64,000 bases of DNA from Macrothele yani. Taxonomy: Eukaryota > Arthropoda > Arachnida > Araneae > Macrothelidae. Shown here piece after piece: positions 10,168 through 19,265 of the stretch. A program made the translations under genes and the position numbers. Location of the stretch: contig CM077025.1 in the NCBI GenBank assembly GCA_039090855.1, positions 94,406,489 to 94,470,488 on the forward strand, given 5' to 3'. The notes under the pieces are model-generated. The model worked only from the letters and a program-made list of their open reading frames with translations. It did no database searches and was not told the origin of the DNA. Each line of letters opens with the position of its first letter. The first letter of the stretch is position 1.

Positions 10168-11190
10168 TATACCTTTGAGAAAATATATCCCATGTCTTTG
10201 GCGTAATTCAAATTGAACTCTGTAATATTTCTTTTGAAAACCGTATTCAACTTACTGAATAATACCTGCAATTGCAAATGCATTTCACAAGAATTCTTCT
10301 GCAACAAAATTTTTTCCCCTTTGAATGTAACAGATAGTAAATAAGAATCTTAAAGTGACCGAAAATGAAGTGCAAAAACTCCTCTTCGTGCTAGCTCTTC
10401 CCAGTTATAGCTGTGCTAGTACAAAATTGGCGCTTCCTTGCGGTATTTGGGTTGCACAATCCTTTTCATGTTCCTTGGCTTTGAAAGATGGAATTCCGAA
10501 GAATTCACTCCCGAAATACTGCGCGTTTTCCATTTCTTTTAGAATTTCTCATTTGCCTTTTCAAATGCCTTTTAAGATTCCACTGCAAAAAGTGAGAATA
10601 CAGAAATACAGCTTTCTTTCTTTTCATATCCTTTTTGTAATGTTATTTTTCATGTCCTTGTGTTGAGTGCGCTTGTTGAACTTTTATGGAAAACGTAAAG
10701 TACGGAAAAGATTAAATTTTAGGGAAAAACAGGAAGCTGTTGAAAGTGTACTGTGCGTTCACGCATCATTAATAAATTGAAAATGAAAGAAAATGTTCTT
10801 CGCTTTTGACTTTAGCATTAAAATCCCCAGCAGAATTTAAACACACATTTCGATAAACGGTTTTATAAAAAACTTCATGAAAGCGATCTCTTTCCATGAC
10901 GTTTTTTTTTTAACCTTCTGCTTCAAAAACATCTGAAAAGTCAGAAACATCGCTTTCTTTAGGAGAACTTATTACTGTAATACAGTGACTTCAGATTCCA
11001 AGGAGGTTGTTTACTTATAGCTATCAAGAGTTGTAAAAAAATCAGCTGACAGGACATCACCTTTCCCCCACCTTCATTCATTTTTTTTTCTTTTCTTTTG
11101 CTTCTCATTCTTTACACGAAATGCAAATACGAGGGTGATTAAGTTTTTCATGTTTACCCGCATCTGTATCGCTTCGGGCTTAATTATAAC
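10168..11190. other. unassigned AT-rich spacer
   Basis: I see no transposon termini, tandem repeats or coding domains. An open frame at 10355-10666 has no recognisable motif, and its composition follows the local AT-rich background. Confidence 0.4.
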
Positions 11191-11255
11191 AGAGGTGGAA
11201 ACAAGTTCACATTTCTGTCAGTAAATGAAAGAAATGTGAATTTGTTTCCACCTCT
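11191..11255. repeat. short near-perfect hairpin (26-bp arms)
   Basis: AGAGGTGGAAACAAGTTCAC plus ATTTCT (11191-11216) pairs with 11230-11255 around a 13-base loop, with a single mismatch. It sits in non-coding AT-rich DNA. It could be a solo MITE hairpin or a small-RNA precursor; the sequence alone does not decide. Confidence 0.7.
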
Positions 11256-11540
11256 ATGATGAAAAAATATGATGTAGCCTTTGTAGTTTATGCTGGGTCT
11301 TTATAATCCTACAATCGCATAAGTGAAGAGTGCAAAATCAAATAATGTCAAAGTTCTTTTACCCTGAAGCAATGCCTCTCCATGAGTAAATTTTTGGTGA
11401 GTAGCCGATTGCATGGATATAATTGATGGGTATCGTACCAAATTAGCTCACGATCATTTTTTCGAAGTCTGTCGCAAAAAAGGACGATTTGTATGATATT
11501 TTTTATTGAACATCCGGCTCGTTTGAGGAGAGGATTCAAT

Positions 11541-11728
11541 CACCACCGTGAGCAACTCCATGGGCTGTAAGCAGTCGTTTGTCCCTTATTTAGGGCCACT
11601 GGCTCCAGGGATGGAAGAGAGCCAGTAGTTTCGGACAGCATTTATGCCTCACTGGGATCCGAACCCGGACCCATCGCAGGTGAATGGTCAGAAGCCAGCA
11701 TTTAGACCACTGGGTCACATGGGCGCCG
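11541..11728 (-). mobile_element. SINE family 1, diverged copy
   Basis: The antisense tail CACCACCGTGAGCAACTCCA, body CTCCAGGGATGGAAGAGAGC, box B (GGATCCGAACCCGGAC, antisense) and head (AGACCACTGGGTCACATGG) are all in family order. Diverged from the full-length copies, hence old. Confidence 0.85.
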
Positions 11729-11974
11729 CATATCCAATTAAATCTCTTTATATATACTTGAAGTGAAAGTATTTACCCATATGCAAACTAGGTGTGATAT
11801 GTCAACTACCATCCAGTCAGACCCCGCCCAAGGTGGCCTAGTGATCTCAGACTTTGTTTTCGACTCATGTGTCTGAGGTAGGCCCTGTTTAGAGCAAGGA
11901 CGTCTACAAATTACAAGGCCATGACACTAGAGAGAGATGAGTTCCCTCCGTTTGTGAAGTAACTATCATGCTTT

Positions 11975-12182
11975 TTATTGGGGACTTAACGGACACCATG
12001 AGTAACTCAGTGGGCTATAAGAAGTCGCCCGTCCCTAATTTAGAGCCACTGTTTCCAGGGAAGGGAGAGAGCCAGTGCCGTAAGTCAAACACAATATCCA
12101 TGCCTCATCGGGATTTGAATTATGACCCATGTCGGACAAATGTTTAGAAGCCATCACGTAGACCACTGCGCCACAGGGGCCG
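11975..12182 (-). mobile_element. SINE family 1, diverged copy
   Basis: In antisense order: tail (CCATGAGTAACTCAGTGGGC), GTCCCTAATTTAGAGCCACT, GGGAAGGGAGAGAGCCAGTG, and head with AGACCACTGCGCCACAGG. Box B is damaged (GGATTTGAATTATGACC). The 11,820-11,970 stretch before it carries no clear feature. Confidence 0.83.
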
Positions 12183-12403
12183 ACCACTATCGTGTTACAC
12201 AGCCTGATTCGTAAGTGTCCTCTTTGAAGTCATACACGACATCATTGGAAACCAATCGGAAGCCTTGGTTTCCGCGTAACGTCACTAAAAGATGTGACGT
12301 AACTGATAGAGGGATCTCATCTCTGGCCTTGTGTTTTCTAGACGGTCTTTGTTAGAGTCCCGCATGAAGCATGGGTAATTTTGCTGCCTGATTAGACTAG
12401 TTC

Positions 12404-12501
12404 TATAACCTTTCCAAGAACCAGCGGACGCAAAATAGGGACGACTGGCAACTGCTTGTAGCCGATTGAATTTCTCATGGTTGTTGTAAAATCCCGAAAT
12501 A
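12404..12501 (+). mobile_element. SINE family 1, tail fragment
   Basis: TTCCAAGAACCAGCGGACGC, AATAGGGACGACTGGCAACTGC and the closing GTTGTAAAATCCC block match the second half of the family, strongly decayed. The head is absent. Confidence 0.6.
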
Positions 12502-12644
12502 AGAAATACGTTCATTGAAGCAATGTGCTTCATTTTAACCAGCAACAGTTTGTAGCCACAACGAGATGCAACAATAGACCTCCTTCATATTGTGATGTGA
12601 AAAGTTATACGCCTGCACATATTAAAATGAAGCAACTTCTTTAT

Positions 12645-13335
12645 GGCGGCCGGTGCTCGAGTGGTCCGAGAAGTTGGTATCTGATCATTCATCAGAACTC
12701 GATCCGGATTTGAGTTCCGGATGAGACATGGGCGGCAAGAGTTCCGGATGAGACATGGGTTCCGGTGAGACATGAGTTCCGGTTGAGGCATTTGAGTTTC
12801 GGGTGAGACATGGGTTTCGGACGAGACATGAGTTCCGGATGAGACATTTGAGTTCCGGATGAGACATGGGCGGCATGAGTTCCGGATAAGACATGGATTT
12901 CAGATGAGTCATGAGTTCCGGATGAGACATGGATTTCAGATGAGTCATGAGTTCCGAATGAGACATTTGAGTTCCGGATGAGACATGGGCGGCATGAGTT
13001 CCGGATTAGACATCGAGTTGTTCCGGATGAGACATGTGTTTCGGATGAGACATGAGTTCCGGATGAGACATGGGCGGCATGAGTTGTGGATGAGATATTG
13101 AGTTCCGAATAAGACATATGTTACGGATGAGACATGAGTTCCAGGTGGGACTTTTGAGTTCCGAATGAGACATTAAGTTCCGGATGAGACATTAAGTTCC
13201 GGATGAGACATGAGTTTCGGGTGAGACTTTTGAGTTCCGGATGAGACATGGGCGGCTTACAGCGATGGTTGTCGTCAATCCCAGGAATCAGTGACCTCAA
13301 CTTAGGGACGTGCGACTGCTAATAGAGTTGCTTTA
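12645..13335 (+). mobile_element. SINE family 1 split by an internal minisatellite
   Basis: The head lies at 12645-12720 (GGTGCTCGAGTGGTCCGAG, CTGATCATTCATCAG, then a box B-like GATTTGAGTTCCGG). A body/tail remnant follows at 13262-13335 (CCCAGGAATCAGTGACCTCA, TTAGGGACGTGCGACTGCT). Everything between is an expanded minisatellite made from the box B / GAGGCATGG region. Confidence 0.75.
12713..13256 (+). repeat. minisatellite of GAGTTCCGGATGAGACATG units
   Basis: About 25 imperfect units of GAGTTCCGGATGAGACATG occur, some with a GGGCGGCAT extension or TTT spacer, giving unit lengths of roughly 20-30 bp. The unit corresponds to the SINE segment GGTTCGAATCCCGGTGAGGC. The minus-strand reading SHPELM repeats is a by-product, not a protein. 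Confidence 0.9.
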
Positions 13336-13565
13336 TTATTAGCACTGCTTGGTTTATGTGTTTTATCAACACACAAAACAAGGAACAGACCTATTGCATT
13401 CAGGCAGCACAGATATTTTGGAACATGTGTTTCAGCGACAAAAGGGAAATAGTACAAAATCCTAAAATTTTCAGCCAATTACTTTCGAGGTCAGTTGAAC
13501 ACACACCAAAAGGCTTTACAATTGTCTTCCCTTTTTTTTTTGTCTGTTTAGGGGTCTAACACCAC

Positions 13566-13728
13566 AATAAAGCTTGGTGGGCTATAAGCAGTTGCCCGTT
13601 CCTAATGTAGAGCCAGTGCCGTAAAACAAACACAACATCCATACCTCACAGGGATCCGAACCCGTACCCATCTCGCACGAATGGTCAGTAGCCAACGCTT
13701 AGACCTCTGTGCACCTAGGCGACCCTTA
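13566..13728 (-). mobile_element. SINE family 1, partial copy
   Basis: Antisense copy: GTGGGCTATAAGCAGTTGCC, GAGCCAGTGCCGTAAAACAA, GGATCCGAACCCGTACCC, and a head with TTAGACCTCTGTGCACC. An internal deletion joins the tail to the GAGCCAGTG block, removing the CCTGGAACCA segment. Confidence 0.82.
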
Positions 13729-13827
13729 CAATTTTCCTAGAAAATCGTTGAGCGGGACCCTTTTATATAACTGCCTATTAAAAACACCGTCGCAGTTAAC
13801 GCTAGAAGACAAAAGTGATGTTCAATG

Positions 13828-14048
13828 GCCGCCCCGGTGGCGCAGTGGTCTAAGCGATGGCCTCTGATTATTCGTCCGAACGGGGTCCAGGTTCGAATCC
13901 CGGCGAGGCATGGATGTTGTGTTTGTCTTACGGCACTGGCTCTCTCCCTTCCCAGGAACCAGTGACCCTAATTTAGGGACTTAGGGACGGACGACTACTT
14001 ATAGCCCATTGAGTTGCTCACGGTGGTCGTTAAACCTCCAATAAAAAA
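13828..14048 (+). mobile_element. SINE family 1, full length, inserted in RTE
   Basis: GCCGCCCCGGTGGCGCAGTG head, perfect box B GGTTCGAATCC and tail GGTCGTTAAACCTCCAATAA. A perfect 10-bp target-site duplication ATGTTCAATG lies at 13818-13827 and 14049-14058. The body carries a small duplication (TTAGGGACTTAGGGAC). Confidence 0.92.
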
Positions 14049-14612
14049 ATGTTCAATGCTTTTACAAGAAATGAAGATTTATCGATTGATGGAGAAAAAC
14101 TGGAGATAACAGACACGTACGTTTATCTTGTACAGCAGATATCAAGTGAGGGTCGCATTGATGAAGAAATTAATCGGCGTACAAAACTTGCCTGGTGAGC
14201 TTTTGGAAGAAACAGCATAATTTTCAAAAGCAATATGCCATTATGTCTTAAAAGAAAAGTGTTTGATCTATGCATCCTTCCAGTGCTTACGTATGGTGCA
14301 GAGACGTGGACCTTAACTAAAAGAGACATACAAAGGCTGCAAACAACTCAAAGTAGCATGGAGACGTGCATGCTTGGTGTAACCAGGAGAGATAAGAAGA
14401 GGAACACGTGGATCCGAAAAATGACAAGAGTGGAAGACATCATGATCAGAGTTAAATCCCTGAAATGGCAATGGGCTGGACATACTGCCAGAAGAACAGA
14501 CCATCGATGTACAGCCGAAATTTTAGATTGGATTTCGAGGGACAAGAAAAGACCCAGAAGAAGACCGCATGGGAGATGGGTGAATGAAATTCGAAAATAT
14601 GCGGGAGCGTAA
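14049..14612 (+). pseudogene. RTE reverse transcriptase C-terminal fragment
   Basis: The reading includes NAFTRNEDLSIDGEKLEITD, then a stop (TGA for Trp) in the LAW.AFGRNS block near 14197. An open stretch at 14235-14612 follows (PLCLKRKVFDLCILPVLTYG, AETWTLTKRD, the TRRDKKRNTW block and the RRRPHGRW end block). It keeps the DIMIRVKSL segment that the copy at 2.9 kb has lost. It is only the domain after the catalytic core and has no activity by itself. Confidence 0.82.
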
Positions 14613-14781
14613 TGGAGGAGACTGGCACAAGACAGACCGTTGTGGAGGTAACTTGGGGAGACCTTCGTCCAGCAGTGGATTGATAATGGTTGACAATGAT
14701 GATGATGATGATATCACCAAACATTTGTTGTACAAAGTATGCTGAATACTGTTGTCGTATTTTCTTCGGCTTCTTTTTTTT

Positions 14782-14994
14782 TTTCCTTTTAGAGGTTTAA
14801 CGACCACCGTGAGAAACTCAATCGGCTATAAGCAGTCTCCCGTCCCTAATTTAGGATCACTGATTCCAGGGAAGGGAGAGAGCCAGTGCCGTAAGACAAA
14901 CACAATATCCATGCGTCGCTGGGATTCGAACCCGGACCCCTTCCGGACGAATGATCAGAAGTCATCGCTTAGACCACTACGCCACCTAGCGGCT
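14782..14994 (-). mobile_element. SINE family 1, nearly full length
   Basis: Antisense order: AGGTTTAACGACCACCGTGA, CCCGTCCCTAATTTAGGATC, CCAGGGAAGGGAGAGAGCC, box B GGATTCGAACCC, and a head with TTAGACCACTACGCCACC. Poly-T precedes it at about 14766-14780 (its poly-A tail). Confidence 0.9.
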
Positions 14995-15612
14995 TTCCCT
15001 CAGATTCACACAAAACCTTATGCAGAAGTTCTACACATTCGTCGGTTTGGTGCTGCATGTCGGGATTTGTTTGCTAAGTGGTAAAACATTCATTACACAC
15101 ATGAGTAAAAACATCATCTACACAGTGTGATCTCACCAGATGAAAAGCGGCAAGTCGAATAGATCTTAACGAGCAGACAAGAATCACGAGAAATATGTAA
15201 CTGCTTACCATGTAAATATCCGAAGCAGGAACTGGCCAATCAAAAATTTTTATGTTCTGCGCCTATCGGGTGGCTGAGCGTTCGGTGGTAAGTGCAAATA
15301 ACTGATGAGAAGCGAGGCAAAAAAGAGAAAATTAACCAATGGAGGATTTATAAGGTTTGTGTGAGAGTAAGTGGCTTCTGCAGGCGATGAATGGCGTAGC
15401 TTATGAAAAAACACACGTAATTCTGCAATTATATTTCTTTTCAGTTATTTTAATGTACTATTTATATTTGTGCTTCAAACAATAAAATGTTTCGATAACA
15501 AGTGGTAAGCGTCATTAACATTTTATGCCAGAATAAAGGTATTTAGAGGAGTGCTCAGTGCCCACCCATTATGTAAGCAATATAAATACTCCCTCATTTT
15601 GGACGAATATTA
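14995..15612. other. unassigned spacer
   Basis: No coding domain, transposon terminus or tandem repeat is recognisable between the SINE and the pogo-like terminus. Confidence 0.4.
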
Positions 15613-16158
15613 TACAGTAAACCCTCCATTAACGGACATCTCTGAACAGAGGTAATATCCTAACAACGTCAAGTTTTGGTTGGTCCAGAGTAGCTGCCGT
15701 ATGATTAGCATCAAGTTCAGCGTTTGAACAAGGAACCTATTAACAGCGGTCAATGGACACCCCACTCAGTGCTGAAGGAGATCAAGTGGATTATTGTCTC
15801 TTGGGATTTTACGTAGCTCCTTCGTTCGGTATTTCGGCAGGAGGGAAAGTATAGGGACAAAAATATTGCTAAAAACACTTCTCCTCGGACAGGATGGGTT
15901 GGATCACTGCAGTTAAAGTGGTGTGCTTAAGTGAATACAAAGCAGTTAAAGTTTAGTTCTACGTGAGGTGCGTTCCGAGCATGTTTTAGTCGACCTCTAT
16001 GAGCTGCATGAGTGCTTGCTGGGGCTCGAAATATTGCCCGCTTGCGGCGGCATCTGTTGTTTTGGTCCCTATGGGTTATGTTGCTCTTTCCTGGAACACT
16101 GCCAGCTAAGTGTGCAATTAACACTTCACAGTCTAGCATATTGTTTTTTCCTTTCCTA

Positions 16159-16585
16159 TAGCGTACTTTCCCAAGTAGCACACTGACATTGGCGAACGGT
16201 TGGCCCAATGATATTTTTGCGTCGGCAGCGTTGGGCGAAGGTTGCGTTGTTTATCGAAGATTGGCCAACGATTTTTCCAACCACACATGACCAACCATTT
16301 ATCGACAAATGACCACTTAACGGTTGTCTGATGGTTGTCCAACAACACATGACCAACCACGGTTGTCCAACAACACATGACCAACCACGGTTGTCCAACA
16401 ACACATGACCAACCATGGTTGTCCAACAACACATGATCACATTGGAAAACTGTTTGCAACAGTTTTCCAATGTGGGTCCAACCTTTGAACCAACACATAT
16501 CCAATTGTTGGCCGCCGAGTCGCCTCGTCGCTGGGCCGACCGTTGAAAGCCCACGGTTGGTCCAACATAATATTGCTACCTGGCT
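16159..16585. mobile_element. MITE-like element with CCCARGTAGCA termini and GTTGG-rich interior
   Basis: The left edge is CCCAAGTAGCACACTGAC. The right edge, inverted, is CCAGGTAGCAATATTATG. The interior is rich in GTTGG/CCAAC words in both orientations and contains a tandem repeat and a palindrome. The insert at 58652-58770 has similar edges (CCCAGATAGCAC). There is no coding potential; the superfamily is not assigned. Confidence 0.5.
16325..16474. repeat. 28-bp tandem repeat followed by a perfect palindrome
   Basis: About four units of GGTTGTCCAACAACACATGA plus CCAACCAC run through 16340-16438. The palindrome at 16438-16474 (CACATTGGAAAACTGTT, 3-base loop, reverse complement) follows directly. 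Confidence 0.85.
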
Positions 16586-16691
16586 TAGCACTGATCTCCT
16601 AGCTTGCTATTTTTCAGTGCTTCTTACGACCGGACGTCACACACTGCTTTCATCAAATCCTCTACAGCATGGTGTATTTATTAGACTCATC

Positions 16692-18005
16692 GTCAAAAAA
16701 ATAGTTGCACCCACGAGGTTGTGTCGAATTAGAATGCTATTTGGGAGGAAGGTAAAGGTTACGAGGAACAATGAATGATTAAATATTGAGACTGATATGG
16801 GCAATATTTATTGAGCTACACGCAAATAAGTATTATCTCTCAGTATGGCGTCGTGCCGCCTAGTTTGCTCACACTATATGCTAGACGTCTCGGTATGGAG
16901 TTGTACGGGTTCCTAATGGTGTTCTGCGATGAATCATCCCGTACAGCTTGAATCCTCTCACGCTGTTCCTGCAGATTGTGCGGTAGGGGTGGAGTGTGGA
17001 TAGCGCATCCAATATCCCACACATTTTCAATCGCCGAAAGGTCTGATGATGCGGCTGGGGATGCGGCTGGGGATGCGGCTGGCCATGGCAGAGTATCAAT
17101 GCCTTGAGGGCAAGCTCTCGAGACAGCAGAAGAATGCGGACGAGCGTTGTCCCGTTGGAAAGTCGCATCGGAGTGAGCGTGCATAAAAGTTAGGGCCACT
17201 GGTTACAGGACATCTTTAACACAACGCTGGGTTGTCAAAGTGCCTGTAATGCACACCAAAGGTAATCTGCCATCGTAGGCAATTGCACCCCACACCATGA
17301 CACCAGGCCTTCTGCACGTGCGACACTCGACAACAAACCATTCGTCCTGCGGCTGACATCGTGCCTCCACTCACGGATTCGTTAGTCGCCTCCTCCAAGA
17401 CAAAAGCGGGACACGTCACCGAAGACACCCGTTACCATTCTGAGTGGCTCCATGACGGTCTGGCACGACACGATTGCAGTCTTTGGCGACGATGCAATGG
17501 TGTTAAGGGTAGCCGCTCTAACGGTCTGCGTGCGTGTAGTCGTACATCGTTCAGCCGTCTGCCAATGTTGCTGGCATTGATCCTTCCTGTCGCTGCTGCG
17601 TGCCTTGTTCTATACACTGCCGTAAACAGCGTGCTGTGGTGGTACTCGCACGACTGGTATGGCTCGCAATACGGCGATAAGACCATTCTGCTTCCCGGAG
17701 CCCTACGATGCGGCCCCTGTCGGACTCCTCCAACTGATCAAAGTGCTTCCAAACTTTTCTCCAAGGCATACTTCACTTGCAAAGGATGAAACTAATACAA
17801 CAGCATGAGCCAGAATGGCAAGTGTGTACAACGGGACAGCCTTATATACCCGGTCAGGCACACCGCTACGACCCCTCCTTGCTTGCGTCACATGAGCGGC
17901 CGAGCGTGATACTTAAATCATTTTCATGTCTGGCGATGTCAAATCTACCCACTAAGTTTCATTCCTGTCGGTTGCTTCCTTCTGGGTGCAATTTTTTTTT
18001 TTTTA
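16692..18005 (-). mobile_element. Tc1-like transposon with AT-rich-edged TIRs
   Basis: TIR-like ends are AAAAAAATAGTTGCACCCAC at about 16694 and its inverse (TGGGTGCAATTTTTTTT) at 17982-18003. A minus-strand Tc1-type transposase relic lies between. Exact termini are blurred by the A/T runs. Length about 1.3 kb fits. Confidence 0.65.
16840..17769 (-). pseudogene. broken Tc1-like transposase
   Basis: N-terminal frame 17551-17769: ESDRGRIVGLREAEWSYRRI, a Tc1 helix-turn-helix. The middle frames (17216-17686) hold the second DNA-binding half and a degraded first catalytic block (FGDVSRFCL-like). The C-terminal frame 16840-17199 has the second block (FQRDNARPHSS) and the Glu block (SDLSAIENVWDIG), ending LGGTTPY-stop. 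In front of the Glu block a 12-bp unit is tandemly triplicated, inserting SPAASPAAS into the protein. Several frameshifts; inactive. Confidence 0.75.
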
Positions 18006-18229
18006 CCATGAGTGTTAATTATTTTACTAAGATTTTCCTGCGCAAATGGAGAAAGCACTGCACCAATTATCTTTGTACATGGGCTTCAAACACTTATTCT
18101 GTGATTGTACACACACAACTGACTAGCGATGTTAACTTAGACCTCACCTCCAAACAGCGGTCCCTTTTTTCTGGTCCGTTAAAATCTCTGTATCAAGTGT
18201 GAAAAAGGTAATAAACAAAGATTTGAATC

Positions 18230-18631
18230 GCCGTCGGGTAGCGCAGTGGTCTAAGCGACGGCTTATTATCATTCGTCCGTTAGGGGTCCTGTTTCTTTTT
18301 TTTTTTTTTTTTTTTTTGATTGAAGGTTTAACGACCACCATGAGCAACTCAATGGGCTATAGAGAAGGGAGAGAACCAGTGTAGTAAGACAAACACAACA
18401 TCCATGCCTGGGCGGGATTCGAACCCGGACCCCTTACGGACGAATGATCAGAGGCCCGGGCCTTAGACCACTGCGCCACCGGGGCGGCTGGGTCCTGTTT
18501 CGAATCCCGGTGAGGCATGGATGTTGTGTTTCCCTTACGGCACTGGCTCTCTCTCCTTCCCTGGAGCCAGTGGCCCCAAATTAGGGATGGGTGATTGCTT
18601 GTTGCTCACGGTGGTGGTTAAACCTTCCCAA
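18230..18631 (+). mobile_element. SINE family 1, host of a nested SINE and source of an array
   Basis: Head GTAGCGCAGTGGTCTAAGCG at 18236, interrupted at 18296-18489, then box B CGAATCCCGG and body/tail to 18631. The left target-site duplication GATTTGAATC is at 18220-18229. The same motif follows the poly-A on the right, where it has become the core of a long tandem array. Confidence 0.9.
18296..18489 (-). mobile_element. SINE family 1, antisense, nested
   Basis: A poly-T start (its poly-A tail), AGGTTTAACGACCACCATGA, an internal deletion between GGGCTATA and GAGAAGGGAGAG, box B GGATTCGAACCC, and head ACCACTGCGCCACCGGGGC. A perfect 12-bp duplication GGGTCCTGTTTC lies at 18284-18295 and 18490-18501. 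Confidence 0.93.
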
Positions 18632-19264
18632 TAAAAAAAAAAAAAAGGATTTGAATCTGAAAAAAAAAAAAAGGATTTGAATCTGAAAAAAAAAAAAGAT
18701 TTGAATCTGAAAAAAAAAAAAAAAGGATTTGAATCTGAAAAAAGAAAAGTATTTGAATCTGGAAATAAAAAAGGATTTGAATCTGAAAAAAAAAGGATTT
18801 GAATCTGAAAAAAAAAGAATTTGAATCTGAAAAAAAATGGATTTGATTCTGAAAAAAAAAGGATTTGAATCTGAAAAGAAAAAAGGATTTGAATCTGAAA
18901 AAAAGGATTTGAATCTGAAAAAAAGGGTTTGAATCTGAAAAAAAGAAAAGGATTTGAATCTGAAAAAGAAAAAGAATTTGAATCTGAAAAGAAAAAAAGG
19001 ATTTGAATCTGAAAAGAAAAAAAGGATTTGAATCTGAAAAAAAAGGATTTGAATCTAAAAAAAGGGTTTGAATCTGAAAAAAAAACGATTTAAATCCGAA
19101 AAAAAAGAAAAGGATTTGAATCTGAAAAAGAAAAAGAATTTGAATCTGAAAAAAAAAAGGATTTGAATCTGAAAAAAAAATAAAAAGGATTTGAATCTGT
19201 AAAATAATGAAAAAAAAAGGAATTGAATCTGAAAAAAAAAAAAAAGGATTTGAATCTGAAAAAA
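18632..19264 (+). repeat. A-tail plus target-site array, about 26 copies
   Basis: The unit is a run of 7-15 A (sometimes AAAGAAAA) followed by GGATTTGAATCTG; I count about 26 occurrences. GATTTGAATC is exactly the target duplication of the SINE at 18230, so each unit equals SINE poly-A tail plus flanking duplication. Confidence 0.95.
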
Positions 19265-19265
19265 A

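Larger units (their letters stand above)
13803..14713 (+). mobile_element. RTE-type retrotransposon, 3' fragment with a SINE inside
   Basis: Sequence matching the RT C-terminus of the RTE at 2.7-5.2 kb starts at about 13803 (AGAAGACAAAAGTGATGTTC), is interrupted by a SINE (13828-14048) and resumes to the GATGATGAT tail at 14713. 5' truncation is normal for LINE copies. Confidence 0.85.
15615..18190. mobile_element. pogo/Tigger-like composite element
   Basis: The left terminus CAGTAAACCCTCCATTAACG at 15615 and the right terminus, antisense CAGAGATTTTAACGGACC ending at 18190, are both flanked by TA. The segment 15,880-16,150 is shared with 240-540. A GTTGG-rich MITE-like element (16159-16585) and a Tc1-like element (16692-18005) lie inside. 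No pogo transposase is readable, so this was a non-autonomous host for later insertions. Confidence 0.4.

Noticed and set aside
10355..10666. 103-residue open frame as a host gene
   Set aside because: No domain, AT-driven composition, no promoter or splice context, and length compatible with chance.
12685..13117. SHPELM / HVSSGT repeat proteins on the minus strand
   Set aside because: They are readings of the minisatellite expanded within a SINE.
18632..19264. CRISPR array at the regularly spaced GGATTTGAATCTG motif or other arrays
   Set aside because: The spacers are poly-A runs, not unique sequences, the context is an animal SINE, and no cas gene is present. The other arrays are direct tandem repeats without spacers.
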